Origin: Salinivirga cyanobacteriivorans
Lineage (GTDB): Bacteria; Bacteroidota; Bacteroidia; Bacteroidales; Salinivirgaceae
Reading direction: 5' to 3'
Assembly: GCF_001443605.1 (NCBI RefSeq)
Contig: NZ_CP013118.1
Coordinates: 310,001 to 374,000, forward strand
DNA length: 64,000 nt
Shown here: positions 25,183 to 34,549 of the stretch, piece after piece
Layout: every line of letters starts with the position of its first letter
Position numbering within the stretch: position 1 is the first letter of the stretch
Notes under the pieces: generated by a model
What the model saw: only the letters and a program-made list of their open reading frames with translations
Database searches by the model: none
What the model was told of the DNA's origin: nothing
Made by a program: the position numbers and the translations under genes

Positions 25183-25872
25183 TTATTTCAGTGCATCCAG
25201 TTGCAATATATAATTTGGGTCCGGACACATATGAAGTCTTTCATCTTTTTCCTTTTGGCTTGCTACTCCATAATAATCGCCCTTCTTATCTCCCATGTCA
25301 CGAATTAACTGAAAATGCAAATGTGGCGGCCAACCTCCATTTTCTGATGGTCTACCCAGCCACGCGAAGATATCCCCCTCATTTACAGGCATCCCCTCTT
25401 CTTTATGCTGCAATGATTCAAGTGACAAATGGCCATACAGGGTATAGAATTGTTTTCCTTCAATTTCGTGTTGCAAAATGATGGTACCACCATAATCGCC
25501 ATGATTGTCGTTATTCCGGAAACTGTGTATGGTGGCATCAAATGGTGCCACAACTTCTCTGCCTGCTTTCGCCCACAAATCTATGCCAAGGTGAATAGAG
25601 CGTGCATCAGAACCCTGTCCGAAGTGCTTACTGCGTTTATATACCACCCTGTCTTCGCCATAGCCCCCCGCTGCCAGCTTCTTGTCATTTCTGATAATTT
25701 TACAATTGAGCCAGGTGCCAAACTCCTCAGGATCGTCCAGATTTATCCGCTCCAATTCTGTGTTTTTTTCAGACAGGTCAGGTACCCAAACATCATTACT
25801 ATCGAATGACATATTTAACACCCTTTTCCCCGCTCCCGATGATTTAACAATTATTTCTATGAGTTTATCCAT
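25183..25872 (-). CDS. M23-family metallopeptidase without signal peptide
   Basis: 229 aa from the ATG at 25872; an upstream in-frame start at 25905 would add MLFNGIEKIYI but lies closer to the probable promoter region, so I prefer the shorter form. Residues 90-205 are the LytM/M23 fold: H94-x3-D98 (HLGID), GHLS at 147-150 and H184-x-H186 (PPHLHFQ), the full zinc/catalytic set. Family members cut peptidoglycan cross-bridges. There is no signal peptide, lipobox or membrane segment, and the N-terminal 80 residues match nothing I know, so how it would reach the cell wall is unclear; it may act on an internal substrate. It is a single gene, divergent from the TPR kinase. Confidence 0.82.
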   Translation of the reverse strand: MDKLIEIIVKSSGAGKRVLNMSFDSNDVWVPDLSEKNTELERINLDDPEEFGTWLNCKIIRNDKKLAAGGYGEDRVVYKRSKHFGQGSDARSIHLGIDLWAKAGREVVAPFDATIHSFRNNDNHGDYGGTIILQHEIEGKQFYTLYGHLSLESLQHKEEGMPVNEGDIFAWLGRPSENGGWPPHLHFQLIRDMGDKKGDYYGVASQKEKDERLHMCPDPNYILQLDALK

Positions 25873-26074
25873 AATATATATTTTTTCTATTCCGTTGAAC
25901 AACAATTATAAAACCAAACGCCCTCTGTCAGCAATTCGTCTTCACCAAACGGCCGATAGTTATAACTCATTAATATATACAAAACTAATGGTTTATTGTT
26001 TGTTGCAACATTTTGTTTAAATTTATTATTATTTTTATAAAAATGAGGTTTTTTATTAAACCTGATCGGAAATC

Positions 26075-28108
26075 ATGAAAACAAAAATACTTATACTATA
26101 CCTGGTTTTTACCTGGACTCAAAGCTTCAGCAACCCTGACTCTTTATATAATGAAATAAAGTATCATAAAGAACAACAAGCGCATTATCAGCTGGCGCTG
26201 ACACAACTTGAACTGGCTAAACACTTCTATTTTACCGAAAGAAACTACGATTCTACCTGCCTTTATACCGAGAAAGTTGTGAACTATTTTACACAACATA
26301 AAAATGATAAAAAACTGGGTTATACATATAAGTTAATGGGCTATGCACATAATTACATCGAAAGTTATGAAAAGGCATTGCAGTATTTTGATTCTGCACT
26401 TGTTTATCTGCATCCAAAAGAACAACGACTATCTATTTTGCAGGTTCACACAAATCAAGGCATTGCCTACAATTTTGTAGACAATCCGGCTAAAGCCATC
26501 GATGCATTCAAAAAAGCATTAGATATTGCTTATGCATTAAAAGATACGAGTCAAATTGTTATAAACAACCTCAATACGGGCATAATGTATAATGTTGCGG
26601 GTCAAATATCAGAGGCAGCAGAATACCTGATTAAGAGTATTGAACTTGCCAAACAAACCCAGGACACAACAAATCTTATCAAAAGCTACATTGAACTTGG
26701 CGATATTTATGTGAATCAGGACAAAACCGATCAGGCAAAAACATATTACATGCAAGCCCTTGATATGTTAGACACAACTTCTTTTTCGCGTACACATGTG
26801 TCATTGTATGATGTTTTGGGGTATGTAAATGAGCAGCAAAAACAATTTAGTAAGGCTGAGGACTGGTACCAAAAAGCCTACAATATAAGTAAACAAATTA
26901 ATTACAAAAGCGGAATGGCCCAGTTGCTTTATCGTATGGGCATCCTGCACAAAGTAAAACGAGAGTGGCAATCAGCCAAATCCGATTTTAACAGTGCATT
27001 AAAGATTGAAAAACAAATAGGCAGTCTTTACGACCAATTGGTTCTTAAAAACGAATTAGCTGATATTTATATTCAAATAAAATCATACGAAAGAGCTGAA
27101 AAAAGCTTAAATGAAGTTATTAACCAGGCAAATGAAAACGATTTAATCAGGCCGCTTAAGCAGGCGCATAAACTGATGTACCAATATTATAAACAAACAG
27201 GCGCTGGTACAAGGGCCCTGGAACATTACGAGGCTTACAGGCAAATAGACGATTCAATATACAATGTACAGCAGATTGAGATAGTTGAGAGCCTGCGCGA
27301 ACAATATGAAACTGCAGAAAAAGAGCAAACCATTATAAAACTCAATACGGAGAAAACTCTAAAAGAAGAGCAAATAAAAAGGCAACAGCAGCTTCTCTGG
27401 AGTATTATTGCAAGCGCTGTTTTTTTAGTAATAATTCTGGTTTTATTGTACCTGCAATTCAAACGCAAAACAGCTTTAAAACGCATACAAATTCAGCAGC
27501 AATTATTTCGCGCACAACTTAACCCCCATTTTATTTTCAATGCTCTAAATGCTATAAAAGGATATATTACCGCACACAAAACAGATGAAGCAGCCGAATT
27601 TTTAACAGACTTTTCTTCCTTAATGCGGCAAACCCTCGAAAGCTCTATTGATGAAATAAATTCACTGGCAACCGAAATAGAATTATTAACGGCCTATCTG
27701 AAATTACAACAAATGCGCCTTGAACATGAATTTAAGTTTCTTATAGATACAGCCAGCGAGATTAAAACAGAAAACACCAAATTCCCTGCAATGCTGCTCC
27801 AACCTTTTGTGGAAAATGCAGTTGAGCACGGAATAAAAAACGGAGGATCTAAAATTGAGATCAATTTCACCGAAATAAACAACAGGTTAGCGATTACAAT
27901 TTCCGATGATGGGCCCGGCATAGAAAACACAAAAAACACAAGTACAAAAAAACATCACTCCAGGGGTATGGAGATTATTAAAAAACGCATGCAGTTATTG
28001 AATAAAATGGCAGGATGGGAAATATATTATGCTACTGAACCCCTTAATAATAACCAAACAGGAACTGTTGTAAAAATCGATTTAGCATTGATCACATTGT
28101 TCGATTAA
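26075..28108 (+). CDS. TPR sensor histidine kinase, LytS (HisKA_7TM-less His_kinase) type
   Basis: 677 aa. Signal peptide at 1-19, then a periplasmic region of about nine tetratricopeptide repeats (residues 35-390, with A-x3-Y/F spacing such as YEKALQYFDSAL and PAKAIDAFKKAL). A coiled coil (395-440) leads to one transmembrane helix (443-462). The cytoplasmic part is a His_kinase/LytS domain with the phosphoacceptor in LNPHFIFNALNAI (His485), followed by an HATPase with QPFVENAVEHGIKN (N-box) and SDDGPGIEN (G-box). It should autophosphorylate and pass the phosphate to the LytTR regulator encoded 11 bp downstream. The signal sensed by the TPR region is unknown. Two T9SS cargo genes follow the pair. 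Confidence 0.92.
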   Translation: MKTKILILYLVFTWTQSFSNPDSLYNEIKYHKEQQAHYQLALTQLELAKHFYFTERNYDSTCLYTEKVVNYFTQHKNDKKLGYTYKLMGYAHNYIESYEKALQYFDSALVYLHPKEQRLSILQVHTNQGIAYNFVDNPAKAIDAFKKALDIAYALKDTSQIVINNLNTGIMYNVAGQISEAAEYLIKSIELAKQTQDTTNLIKSYIELGDIYVNQDKTDQAKTYYMQALDMLDTTSFSRTHVSLYDVLGYVNEQQKQFSKAEDWYQKAYNISKQINYKSGMAQLLYRMGILHKVKREWQSAKSDFNSALKIEKQIGSLYDQLVLKNELADIYIQIKSYERAEKSLNEVINQANENDLIRPLKQAHKLMYQYYKQTGAGTRALEHYEAYRQIDDSIYNVQQIEIVESLREQYETAEKEQTIIKLNTEKTLKEEQIKRQQQLLWSIIASAVFLVIILVLLYLQFKRKTALKRIQIQQQLFRAQLNPHFIFNALNAIKGYITAHKTDEAAEFLTDFSSLMRQTLESSIDEINSLATEIELLTAYLKLQQMRLEHEFKFLIDTASEIKTENTKFPAMLLQPFVENAVEHGIKNGGSKIEINFTEINNRLAITISDDGPGIENTKNTSTKKHHSRGMEIIKKRMQLLNKMAGWEIYYATEPLNNNQTGTVVKIDLALITLFD

Positions 28109-28119
28109 ATTTAATATAG

Positions 28120-28878
28120 ATGCACACAAAAATTGTGATAATAGAAGATGATAGCGCGGCACTTGAAAATGCAAAAAGCATAATTCAGGAATTCTTTCCA
28201 GGCCTTGAGCTTGCGGGCACGGCCGACAATCCTGAAGCAGCACTTGAACTTATTAAAAAAGTAGCACCTTCGATTGCAATTTTTGATATAAACCTCAAAA
28301 AAGGTAATGCTTTTGAAATTATTGAACAATTGCCCGAAATTAATTTCCAAATTGTTTGGACCACCGCTTATGAGCAATACGCCATTCAGGCATTTCGTAT
28401 AAGCGCTGTCGACTTTTTACTTAAACCTTATAAGACATCCGACCTGGTAAAAAGCATTCAAAAACCCGAAGAAAAGAAAATATCATTACATACAAACGAA
28501 GCGCTGCATATTGTAAACCTCAATGAAATAGTTTACTGTAAATCAGAAGATAATTACACCATTTTTACTATTGAGAACTCACCGCCCATTATGGTAAGTA
28601 AACCCTTAAAAAACTATGCAAGTTTGCTTAAATTCGACCATTTTTGCCGTGTACATCAGTCATATCTTGTAAATCTCAGCAAAATAAAACAATTCAAAAA
28701 AGGTAAAAATTCTTATCTGGTGATGCAAAACAAGGAAAAAATTCCTGTTTCAAAAGGTATGCGGAATCAGGTGGTGGAATACTTCAATCAATTAAAACAC
28801 TGTATTCTCGATCAACCACACCATATTAATGTTGAAAGGTGCCAAATTCTAATTCATAGCTCAGCTGCTCATTTATAA
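28120..28878 (+). CDS. LytTR-family response regulator
   Basis: 252 aa. An N-terminal receiver (residues 3-120) has the acidic pair E9/D10-D11 region IIEDD, phosphoacceptor Asp56 (IFDINL), Thr near 84 (TTAYE) and Lys105 (LLKPY). A LytTR DNA-binding domain spans about 133-235 (EIVYCKSEDNYTIF, FCRVHQSYLVNLSKIKQF, IPVSKGMRNQV). The last 20 residues are an unusual His/Cys-containing tail. It follows its kinase by 11 bp and is the obvious partner. LytTR regulators bind paired 9-10 bp direct repeats; targets could include the neighbouring T9SS genes, but I found no convincing repeat pair. Confidence 0.93.
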   Translation: MHTKIVIIEDDSAALENAKSIIQEFFPGLELAGTADNPEAALELIKKVAPSIAIFDINLKKGNAFEIIEQLPEINFQIVWTTAYEQYAIQAFRISAVDFLLKPYKTSDLVKSIQKPEEKKISLHTNEALHIVNLNEIVYCKSEDNYTIFTIENSPPIMVSKPLKNYASLLKFDHFCRVHQSYLVNLSKIKQFKKGKNSYLVMQNKEKIPVSKGMRNQVVEYFNQLKHCILDQPHHINVERCQILIHSSAAHL

Positions 28879-28928
28879 TAAGTTAATGTTGTAAATTGTG
28901 AGCATTATCAACACAAAAACTATGAATT

Positions 28929-31217
28929 ATGAAAAAACTCAGCCCCTTCAAAATGTTTAAAAAAACCTATCGACCCTTAATTATGTTTTGGTTTTCAATT
29001 GTCTGGTTGTTTTGTGCTACTTCTTTAAATGCACAAGGCCCGGAATGGATAACCACAATTGGTGGTACGGCTTCTGATTACATTAAAGCAGTTCAGCAAG
29101 ACGAAAATGGAAATTTTTATGCATGTGGCTACTTTAGTGGAACTGTAGATTTCAATGCGCATGAAACCGAAACAGATGAATACACTGCCAGCGGAGCAAC
29201 TGCCGGGTTTATCACAAAATACGCCAGTGACGGAACCTACCAATGGACAACCGTGTTGAACGGCACTCAACACAAATGGCTTATGGATTTGACAATTATT
29301 GGTGGCTACAGAACCGGCGTTTATGTGGCTGGTGCATATTCCGGCGATATTGATTTCGATCCCTCCTCCTCAACCGTTAGCTACACCGCGCAAGATTCGT
29401 ATGATGCTTTTGTAGCAGGTTACGATCTTCAAACAGGTGAACTGCTCCAGGAGTACGTTTATGCCGGCAGTGGCAGTGAATTTGCTACATCCATCATATC
29501 TTATGGTGATAATTACCTTGTAGTTGCCGGTACGTATCGGGACCAAATAGATTTTAATCCTTCTAAAAATACTAAAGTAACCTACACCAGTAATGGAGAA
29601 TCAGATTTCTTTATAAGAAACTTTAGTCCGGCTGGTGGTGCATGGTGGACCAAAAGCATGGGAGGCACAGGCAATGATTTACTAGACCATCGCACCCTGG
29701 AAATTGATGCAGCAAACAACATTTACCTGGGTGGCTCTTTTCAAAATGTGGTAGATTTTGACCCGGATAACACAAACACCTACGAGATGACTTCCGAGGG
29801 TGGCAAAGATGCTTTCCTATTGGCCCTCAACTCCGATGCACAATTCCAGTGGGCCAAACAAACGGGTAATGCTAATGATGAGTCAACAACTGCTTTAACA
29901 ATTGATAGTACCGGTATTTATTCTGCCATATCTTTCACAGGAACCATATCCTGCATAGTTGGTTATGCAGGTGGAATGCCGGTTTTTGAAGATTTCACGT
30001 CTTATGGCGGACAAGATATTTTGCTGACAAAACATACCCTGGGCGGTCAAATTATTGGCGATAGTTTTGGTCATATCGGGGGCGATTTAGAAGATCAGTG
30101 CAACGATTTAATGACAGATAATGACGGACATGTTTTTGCTACGGGATACTTTATGAGTAGCGACTTTGATCTTAACCCACAGGAGGAAACACAGATTTTT
30201 GGGACATCCGGAGGCAAAGATATTTTCATGGCGGGGTATTCAAGTAGTTATGAATATGAATGGGCCAATAAATATGGCGGAAACGAGGATGATGAAGGAA
30301 TTAACCTCCTCTACGATTCCCATGAAATATACTGTGCAGGAACATTTCGAAATACGATTAATTTTGATATAAGCACCGAAACATCAGTTGGGCAGGAAGA
30401 TCTTTTCTTACTTGCTACAAGTATCTGGAATACTGAAACAGAAATTCTGAGTTTTGAAATTCCAGAGGCCATTGCCCCTACTATAATCGATCCTGAGGCA
30501 AGCACCATTGATATTGTAGTCGGCTATGGTGTAGATTTAACTTCGCTGGTACCAACTATTACCATATCAACGGGTGCATCAATTGATCCTCCAGGTGGCG
30601 AACCGCAAGACTTCACAGACCCGAGAATTTATACGGTGCTTGCTGAAAACGGTTCGGATGTGCAGCACTGGACAGTAACTGTTACTGAAGAGCCAAACGA
30701 TGAAACAGAAATACTAACCTTCGAGCTGACAGAATCAACAGCGCCTGCCGATATTGATCCCGTTGCTGGTACCGTTGATATTGAAGTTACCAATGGCACG
30801 GATCTTACTATCCTCACGCCTACAATAACCTTATCACCGGGTGCCAGCATTGATCCAGAAAGTGGTATAGCTCAGGACTTTACAAATTCTGTTACTTATA
30901 CAGTTACAGCAGAAAACGGCACTGATACACAAATTTGGACGGTTGCGGTTACTGAAGCTGTTTCAATTTCAGAATTACCGCAAGCGGATTTCTCATTATA
31001 TCCAAACCCCGTGTCACATTCACTAAACTTCAGTGGGGATGGCATTATTCAGCAAGTAAAAATTTACAACTTACAGGGCAAACTATTAGAAACTAAAATT
31101 TTGCATACAACGAAAGGAATAATCAATATGCAAAATTACAGCGATGGCAACTATGTGTTAAAGCTACAACAAAAGAATGGCACTGTTTACGTACATCTGA
31201 TTACAGTTTCGCGTTAG
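28929..31217 (+). CDS. Secreted SBBP-type beta-propeller with two DUF5018-like domains and T9SS signal
   Basis: 762 aa. Met1 is used here; Met9 (28953, MFKKTYRP) would give a more standard signal peptide ending SLNAQ. Residues 40-500 consist of repeats with GG(T/S)xxDyIxxVxxDexGNfYxxGyFsGTvDFd, as in SBBP (beta-propeller) proteins. Two copies of a roughly 80-aa domain follow (about 505-590 and 593-678), each reading TEILxFExxE, IDP, ASIDPxxGxxQDFTxxxxYTVxAENGxxxxxWTVxVTE, similar to DUF5018. The last 75 residues are a type A T9SS signal (FSLYPNPVSHS to VHLITVSR). Predicted to be surface-exposed. It begins 50 bp after the LytTR gene and precedes another T9SS protein. Confidence 0.87.
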   Translation: MKKLSPFKMFKKTYRPLIMFWFSIVWLFCATSLNAQGPEWITTIGGTASDYIKAVQQDENGNFYACGYFSGTVDFNAHETETDEYTASGATAGFITKYASDGTYQWTTVLNGTQHKWLMDLTIIGGYRTGVYVAGAYSGDIDFDPSSSTVSYTAQDSYDAFVAGYDLQTGELLQEYVYAGSGSEFATSIISYGDNYLVVAGTYRDQIDFNPSKNTKVTYTSNGESDFFIRNFSPAGGAWWTKSMGGTGNDLLDHRTLEIDAANNIYLGGSFQNVVDFDPDNTNTYEMTSEGGKDAFLLALNSDAQFQWAKQTGNANDESTTALTIDSTGIYSAISFTGTISCIVGYAGGMPVFEDFTSYGGQDILLTKHTLGGQIIGDSFGHIGGDLEDQCNDLMTDNDGHVFATGYFMSSDFDLNPQEETQIFGTSGGKDIFMAGYSSSYEYEWANKYGGNEDDEGINLLYDSHEIYCAGTFRNTINFDISTETSVGQEDLFLLATSIWNTETEILSFEIPEAIAPTIIDPEASTIDIVVGYGVDLTSLVPTITISTGASIDPPGGEPQDFTDPRIYTVLAENGSDVQHWTVTVTEEPNDETEILTFELTESTAPADIDPVAGTVDIEVTNGTDLTILTPTITLSPGASIDPESGIAQDFTNSVTYTVTAENGTDTQIWTVAVTEAVSISELPQADFSLYPNPVSHSLNFSGDGIIQQVKIYNLQGKLLETKILHTTKGIINMQNYSDGNYVLKLQQKNGTVYVHLITVSR

Positions 31218-31347
31218 AAACTTATGTTTTAGGCTCAATAAAAATTATTATAAGGAATAGTAGGATGAATAGTTACGCCTCTATTCCAAGTGTTTGCCTC
31301 GATATTAAATGGTTGTTGCATTAATAATTCTTGTAAAATTCACAACT

Positions 31348-33372
31348 ATGAAGAAAATTATACCAATACTCGTATGCTCATTTGTATTTATATCTACCAT
31401 GCAAGCCCAGGAATGGATACAAATTGGAAATAATATTGAGGGAGAAGCCTCGGGCGATCGGTATGGCTATTCAGTTGCCTTAACTGACGATGGAATGATT
31501 ATGGTATCCGGAGTTCCATACAATGATTCTATTGGCCTAAATGCCGGACAGGTAAAAGTTCATCAATACCAATCCGGTAATTGGATCAAACTTGAACAAA
31601 AAATTAATGGCGAAGCAGCAGGCGACAACTTCGGAATATCTGTAAGCATAAGTTCGGACGGTTCTGTTATTGCCGCTGGGGCACGGAATAATGACGGTAA
31701 CGGATCAAGCGCCGGACACGTGCGTATTTTCGAGCTCCAGGACGGTACATGGGTACAAATTGGCGAAGACATTGATGGTGAAGCGGCAGGCGATCGCTCG
31801 GGAGTTGCAATTAGCTTAAGCTCCAGCGGGTCGATATTAGCAATAGGTGCTGATAACAATGATGGTACTGATAATAATGCCGGCCATGTCCGGGTCTATG
31901 AAAATCAATCCGGCACCTGGACACAAATTGGCCAGGATATTGATGGAGAAGCTGCAAACGATAAGTTTGGTACATCTGTAAGTTTAAATTCCAGTGGTTC
32001 AATTATTGCCATAGGAGCACCCTACAACGATAATAGTGCTTATGATGCAGGAAATGTAAGAATTTATGAAAACCAATCAGGCACCTGGACACAAATTGGT
32101 CAAAGTATTGAAGGAGCTGAAGAGGAGCATCTTGGTTCATCAGTAAGTTTAAGTTCTGATGGATCTATTATAGCTATTGGAGTTGTTGGTAAAAACGATT
32201 ATTCAGGCTCTGTACGAGTGTATGAAAATCAGTCTGGCACGTGGACGCAAATTGGACAAGACATTGATGGAGAAGGTATTTATGATGAGTTTGGCACCAA
32301 TGTGGACTTAAGTTCTGATGGTTCCATAGTCGCAATTGGAGCACCTTTTAATAGTATGAATGGTTCTGAAGCTGGACTTGTAGGCATATATGAAAACCAA
32401 TCTGGCAACTGGTCACAAATTGGGCAGAGTATTATTGGAGCAAACCAAGGCGATGAGTGTGGTTCGTCAGTAAGATTAAGTTCTAATGGTTCTATTCTAG
32501 CAGCCGGCTCACCCTATAGTGATGGTAATGAAACCAGTGTTGGCCATGTAAGTGTTTTTGAATTACATTATCTGCCAACAATAATTTCCCATCCAGCAGA
32601 TCAAACAAATGTTTGTCCGGAAAGTAACATTTCTTTTACCGTTGCCGGAGAAGATATTGACACATATCAATGGCAGGTAGATGAGGGCGGCGGTTTTATT
32701 AATATTTCCAATGGAGCTGTATACAACAATACCAATACAGCAACATTAAATATCGACGGAGTAACTATTGGTATGAATAATAATCAGTATCGTTGCGTTG
32801 TGGGTAATTTGATTGACAGTGTAACCAGTGAATTTGCTTTGTTGACAACTGATGCTACAAACCCTGAGATAATATGTGTCGGTAATCAGGAGTTTAATGC
32901 AGATGAGACCCATTTTTATACAGTGCAAAATACCGAGCTTGATCCGTTAGAAGCCTCCGATAACTGTGGTGTGGAAACTATTGTGAACGATTTCAACGAC
33001 TCTTCATCACTTTCCGGAGAACAAATACCTGAGGGTACGACTACAATTGCATGGACAATTACAGACAATGCAGGGAATACAAACACCTGCAGTATTGAAG
33101 TTATAGTTAACGCATATGTTGCATTAACAGGATTACAACAAAAAGGAATAGTTATTTATCCCAACCCGGTAAACGATATGCTAAATATTGATTTTTCAAA
33201 TCGTAAGGTTCAAAAATTGACTATATCTGACATTTCAGGAAAACCGATATTTGAAAAAACACAACTTCAGGGAATTGAGGGAATCGATCTGTCAAATTTC
33301 CCGGGAGGCATCTATTTGGTTAGCATTGTAGCTGGTAATGAAATTATTACTTCAAAACTTGTGAAGCACTAA
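31348..33372 (+). CDS. Secreted FG-GAP-like seven-bladed propeller with Ig, HYR and T9SS domains
   Basis: 674 aa from the ATG at 31348; an upstream in-frame ATG at 31309 would put 13 extra residues before an already good signal peptide (MKKIIPILVCSFVFISTMQAQ). Residues 22-415 contain seven repeats of about 56 aa with the frame WTQIGQDIDGEAxxDxFGxSVSLSSDGSIIAIGAxxND...GHVRVYENQSGT, which fits a seven-bladed FG-GAP-type propeller. Then an Ig-like domain (about 420-510, PTIISHPADQTNVCPES), a HYR-type domain (515-595) and a type A T9SS signal (IVIYPNPVNDML to SKLVKH). Several blades are near-identical at DNA level, implying recent duplication inside the gene. Surface protein of unknown ligand. 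Confidence 0.88.
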   Translation: MKKIIPILVCSFVFISTMQAQEWIQIGNNIEGEASGDRYGYSVALTDDGMIMVSGVPYNDSIGLNAGQVKVHQYQSGNWIKLEQKINGEAAGDNFGISVSISSDGSVIAAGARNNDGNGSSAGHVRIFELQDGTWVQIGEDIDGEAAGDRSGVAISLSSSGSILAIGADNNDGTDNNAGHVRVYENQSGTWTQIGQDIDGEAANDKFGTSVSLNSSGSIIAIGAPYNDNSAYDAGNVRIYENQSGTWTQIGQSIEGAEEEHLGSSVSLSSDGSIIAIGVVGKNDYSGSVRVYENQSGTWTQIGQDIDGEGIYDEFGTNVDLSSDGSIVAIGAPFNSMNGSEAGLVGIYENQSGNWSQIGQSIIGANQGDECGSSVRLSSNGSILAAGSPYSDGNETSVGHVSVFELHYLPTIISHPADQTNVCPESNISFTVAGEDIDTYQWQVDEGGGFINISNGAVYNNTNTATLNIDGVTIGMNNNQYRCVVGNLIDSVTSEFALLTTDATNPEIICVGNQEFNADETHFYTVQNTELDPLEASDNCGVETIVNDFNDSSSLSGEQIPEGTTTIAWTITDNAGNTNTCSIEVIVNAYVALTGLQQKGIVIYPNPVNDMLNIDFSNRKVQKLTISDISGKPIFEKTQLQGIEGIDLSNFPGGIYLVSIVAGNEIITSKLVKH

Positions 33373-33433
33373 AACTGCAACATTAGAGTTGCTGATATTA
33401 TTAATAAAAGTGTGAGATATAGAAAATTAAAAA

Positions 33434-33464
33434 AAAGGCTGTCCAAAAATAGAGGACAGCCTTT
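33434..33464 (-). terminator. Rho-independent terminator of arcC-arcB
   Basis: The perfect stem AAAGGCTGTCC/GGACAGCCTTT with a 9-nt loop; on the minus strand it is followed by a run of eight T. It lies between two convergent genes and could also stop plus-strand transcription, though the plus-side T-run is short. Confidence 0.88.
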
Positions 33465-33487
33465 GAAATAATATTTAAAGCTTTTTA

Positions 33488-34489
33488 TTATTGTCCCAGT
33501 GTGGCAACCATTACAGCTTTAATGGTATGCATACGGTTTTCAGCCTCGTCGAAAACCACTGAATGCTTGCTTTCAAATACATCGTCAGTAACCTCCATAG
33601 CTTCGATGCCAAATTTTTGGAATACATCCTCACCTATTTTAGTTTCACGATTGTGGAAAGCTGGCAAGCAGTGCATAAATTTCACATTTGGATTACCAGT
33701 TTTATTAATCATATCCATGTTCACCTGGTATGGCTTAAGCAGTTCAATGCGCTCTTTCCAAACCTCTTCAGGTTCACCCATTGATACCCAAACATCGGTA
33801 TAAATGAAATCTACATCTTTTACACCTTCTGCCACATCATCAGTGATGGTGATAGTAGCACCGGTCTCTTTAGCTATTTCATTGGCCTGATTTACCAATT
33901 CTTCGGTAGGCTGAACACTTATGGGTGCAATGCCACGGAAGTCCATACCCATTTTAGCCGCACCAATCATTAAGGAGTTACCCATGTTGTTGCGCGCATC
34001 ACCAACATAAGCAAATTTCACTTTACTCAGTGGCTTATCAGTATGTTCCATCATAGTAAGGAAATCGGCCAAAATTTGAGTCGGGTGAAACTCATTAGTA
34101 AGTCCGTTCCAAACTGGTACACCTGCGTACTTACCAAGTTCTTCAACCACCTCCTGACCAAAACCGCGGTACTCGATACCATCGTACATACGCCCTAATA
34201 CGCGCGCAGTATCTTTCATAGATTCTTTGGCACCAATTTGGCTTCCGGTGGGTCCGAGATAAGTTACATGAGCTCCCTGATCGTATGCAGCTGCCTCAAA
34301 AGCACAGCGTGTGCGGGTAGATGATTTCTCAAAAATAAGGGCAATATTTTTACCCGATAATTTATGCTGCTCGGTTCCTGCGTATTTGGCTTTTTTAAGG
34401 CTCATTGAAAGGTCGAGCAAAAATTGTATTTCCGTTGGAGTATAATCCAGTAACTTCAGAAAATTGCGATTTCTTAAATTTACAGGCAT
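33488..34489 (-). CDS. arcB: Ornithine carbamoyltransferase
   Basis: 333 aa, the usual length. The carbamoyl-phosphate site STRTR is at 57-61, HPTQ near 136 ([10 protein letters not shown]), and the ornithine-side motif HCLPAFHN near 273; DxWVSMG (VWVSMGE) is the SMG loop of true ornithine transferases, unlike the N-acyl- or N-succinylornithine enzymes often used for biosynthesis in Bacteroidota. Interconverts ornithine plus carbamoyl phosphate and citrulline plus phosphate in the cytoplasm. It follows carbamate kinase by 60 bp on the same strand and shares its terminator, which points to the catabolic direction: citrulline is split and the carbamoyl phosphate feeds ATP formation. An anabolic role (argF) cannot be excluded. 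Confidence 0.9.
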   Translation of the reverse strand: MPVNLRNRNFLKLLDYTPTEIQFLLDLSMSLKKAKYAGTEQHKLSGKNIALIFEKSSTRTRCAFEAAAYDQGAHVTYLGPTGSQIGAKESMKDTARVLGRMYDGIEYRGFGQEVVEELGKYAGVPVWNGLTNEFHPTQILADFLTMMEHTDKPLSKVKFAYVGDARNNMGNSLMIGAAKMGMDFRGIAPISVQPTEELVNQANEIAKETGATITITDDVAEGVKDVDFIYTDVWVSMGEPEEVWKERIELLKPYQVNMDMINKTGNPNVKFMHCLPAFHNRETKIGEDVFQKFGIEAMEVTDDVFESKHSVVFDEAENRMHTIKAVMVATLGQ

Positions 34490-34549
34490 AATTGTATAAT
34501 TTTAAGGTTATTTATTAATATCAGTTGTTTAAATCCTGGTTGGTCGTAT

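Noticed and set aside
28120..33372. LytTR binding repeats before the two T9SS genes
   Set aside because: No convincing pair of similar 9-10 bp direct repeats at a 12-13 bp spacing was seen by eye.
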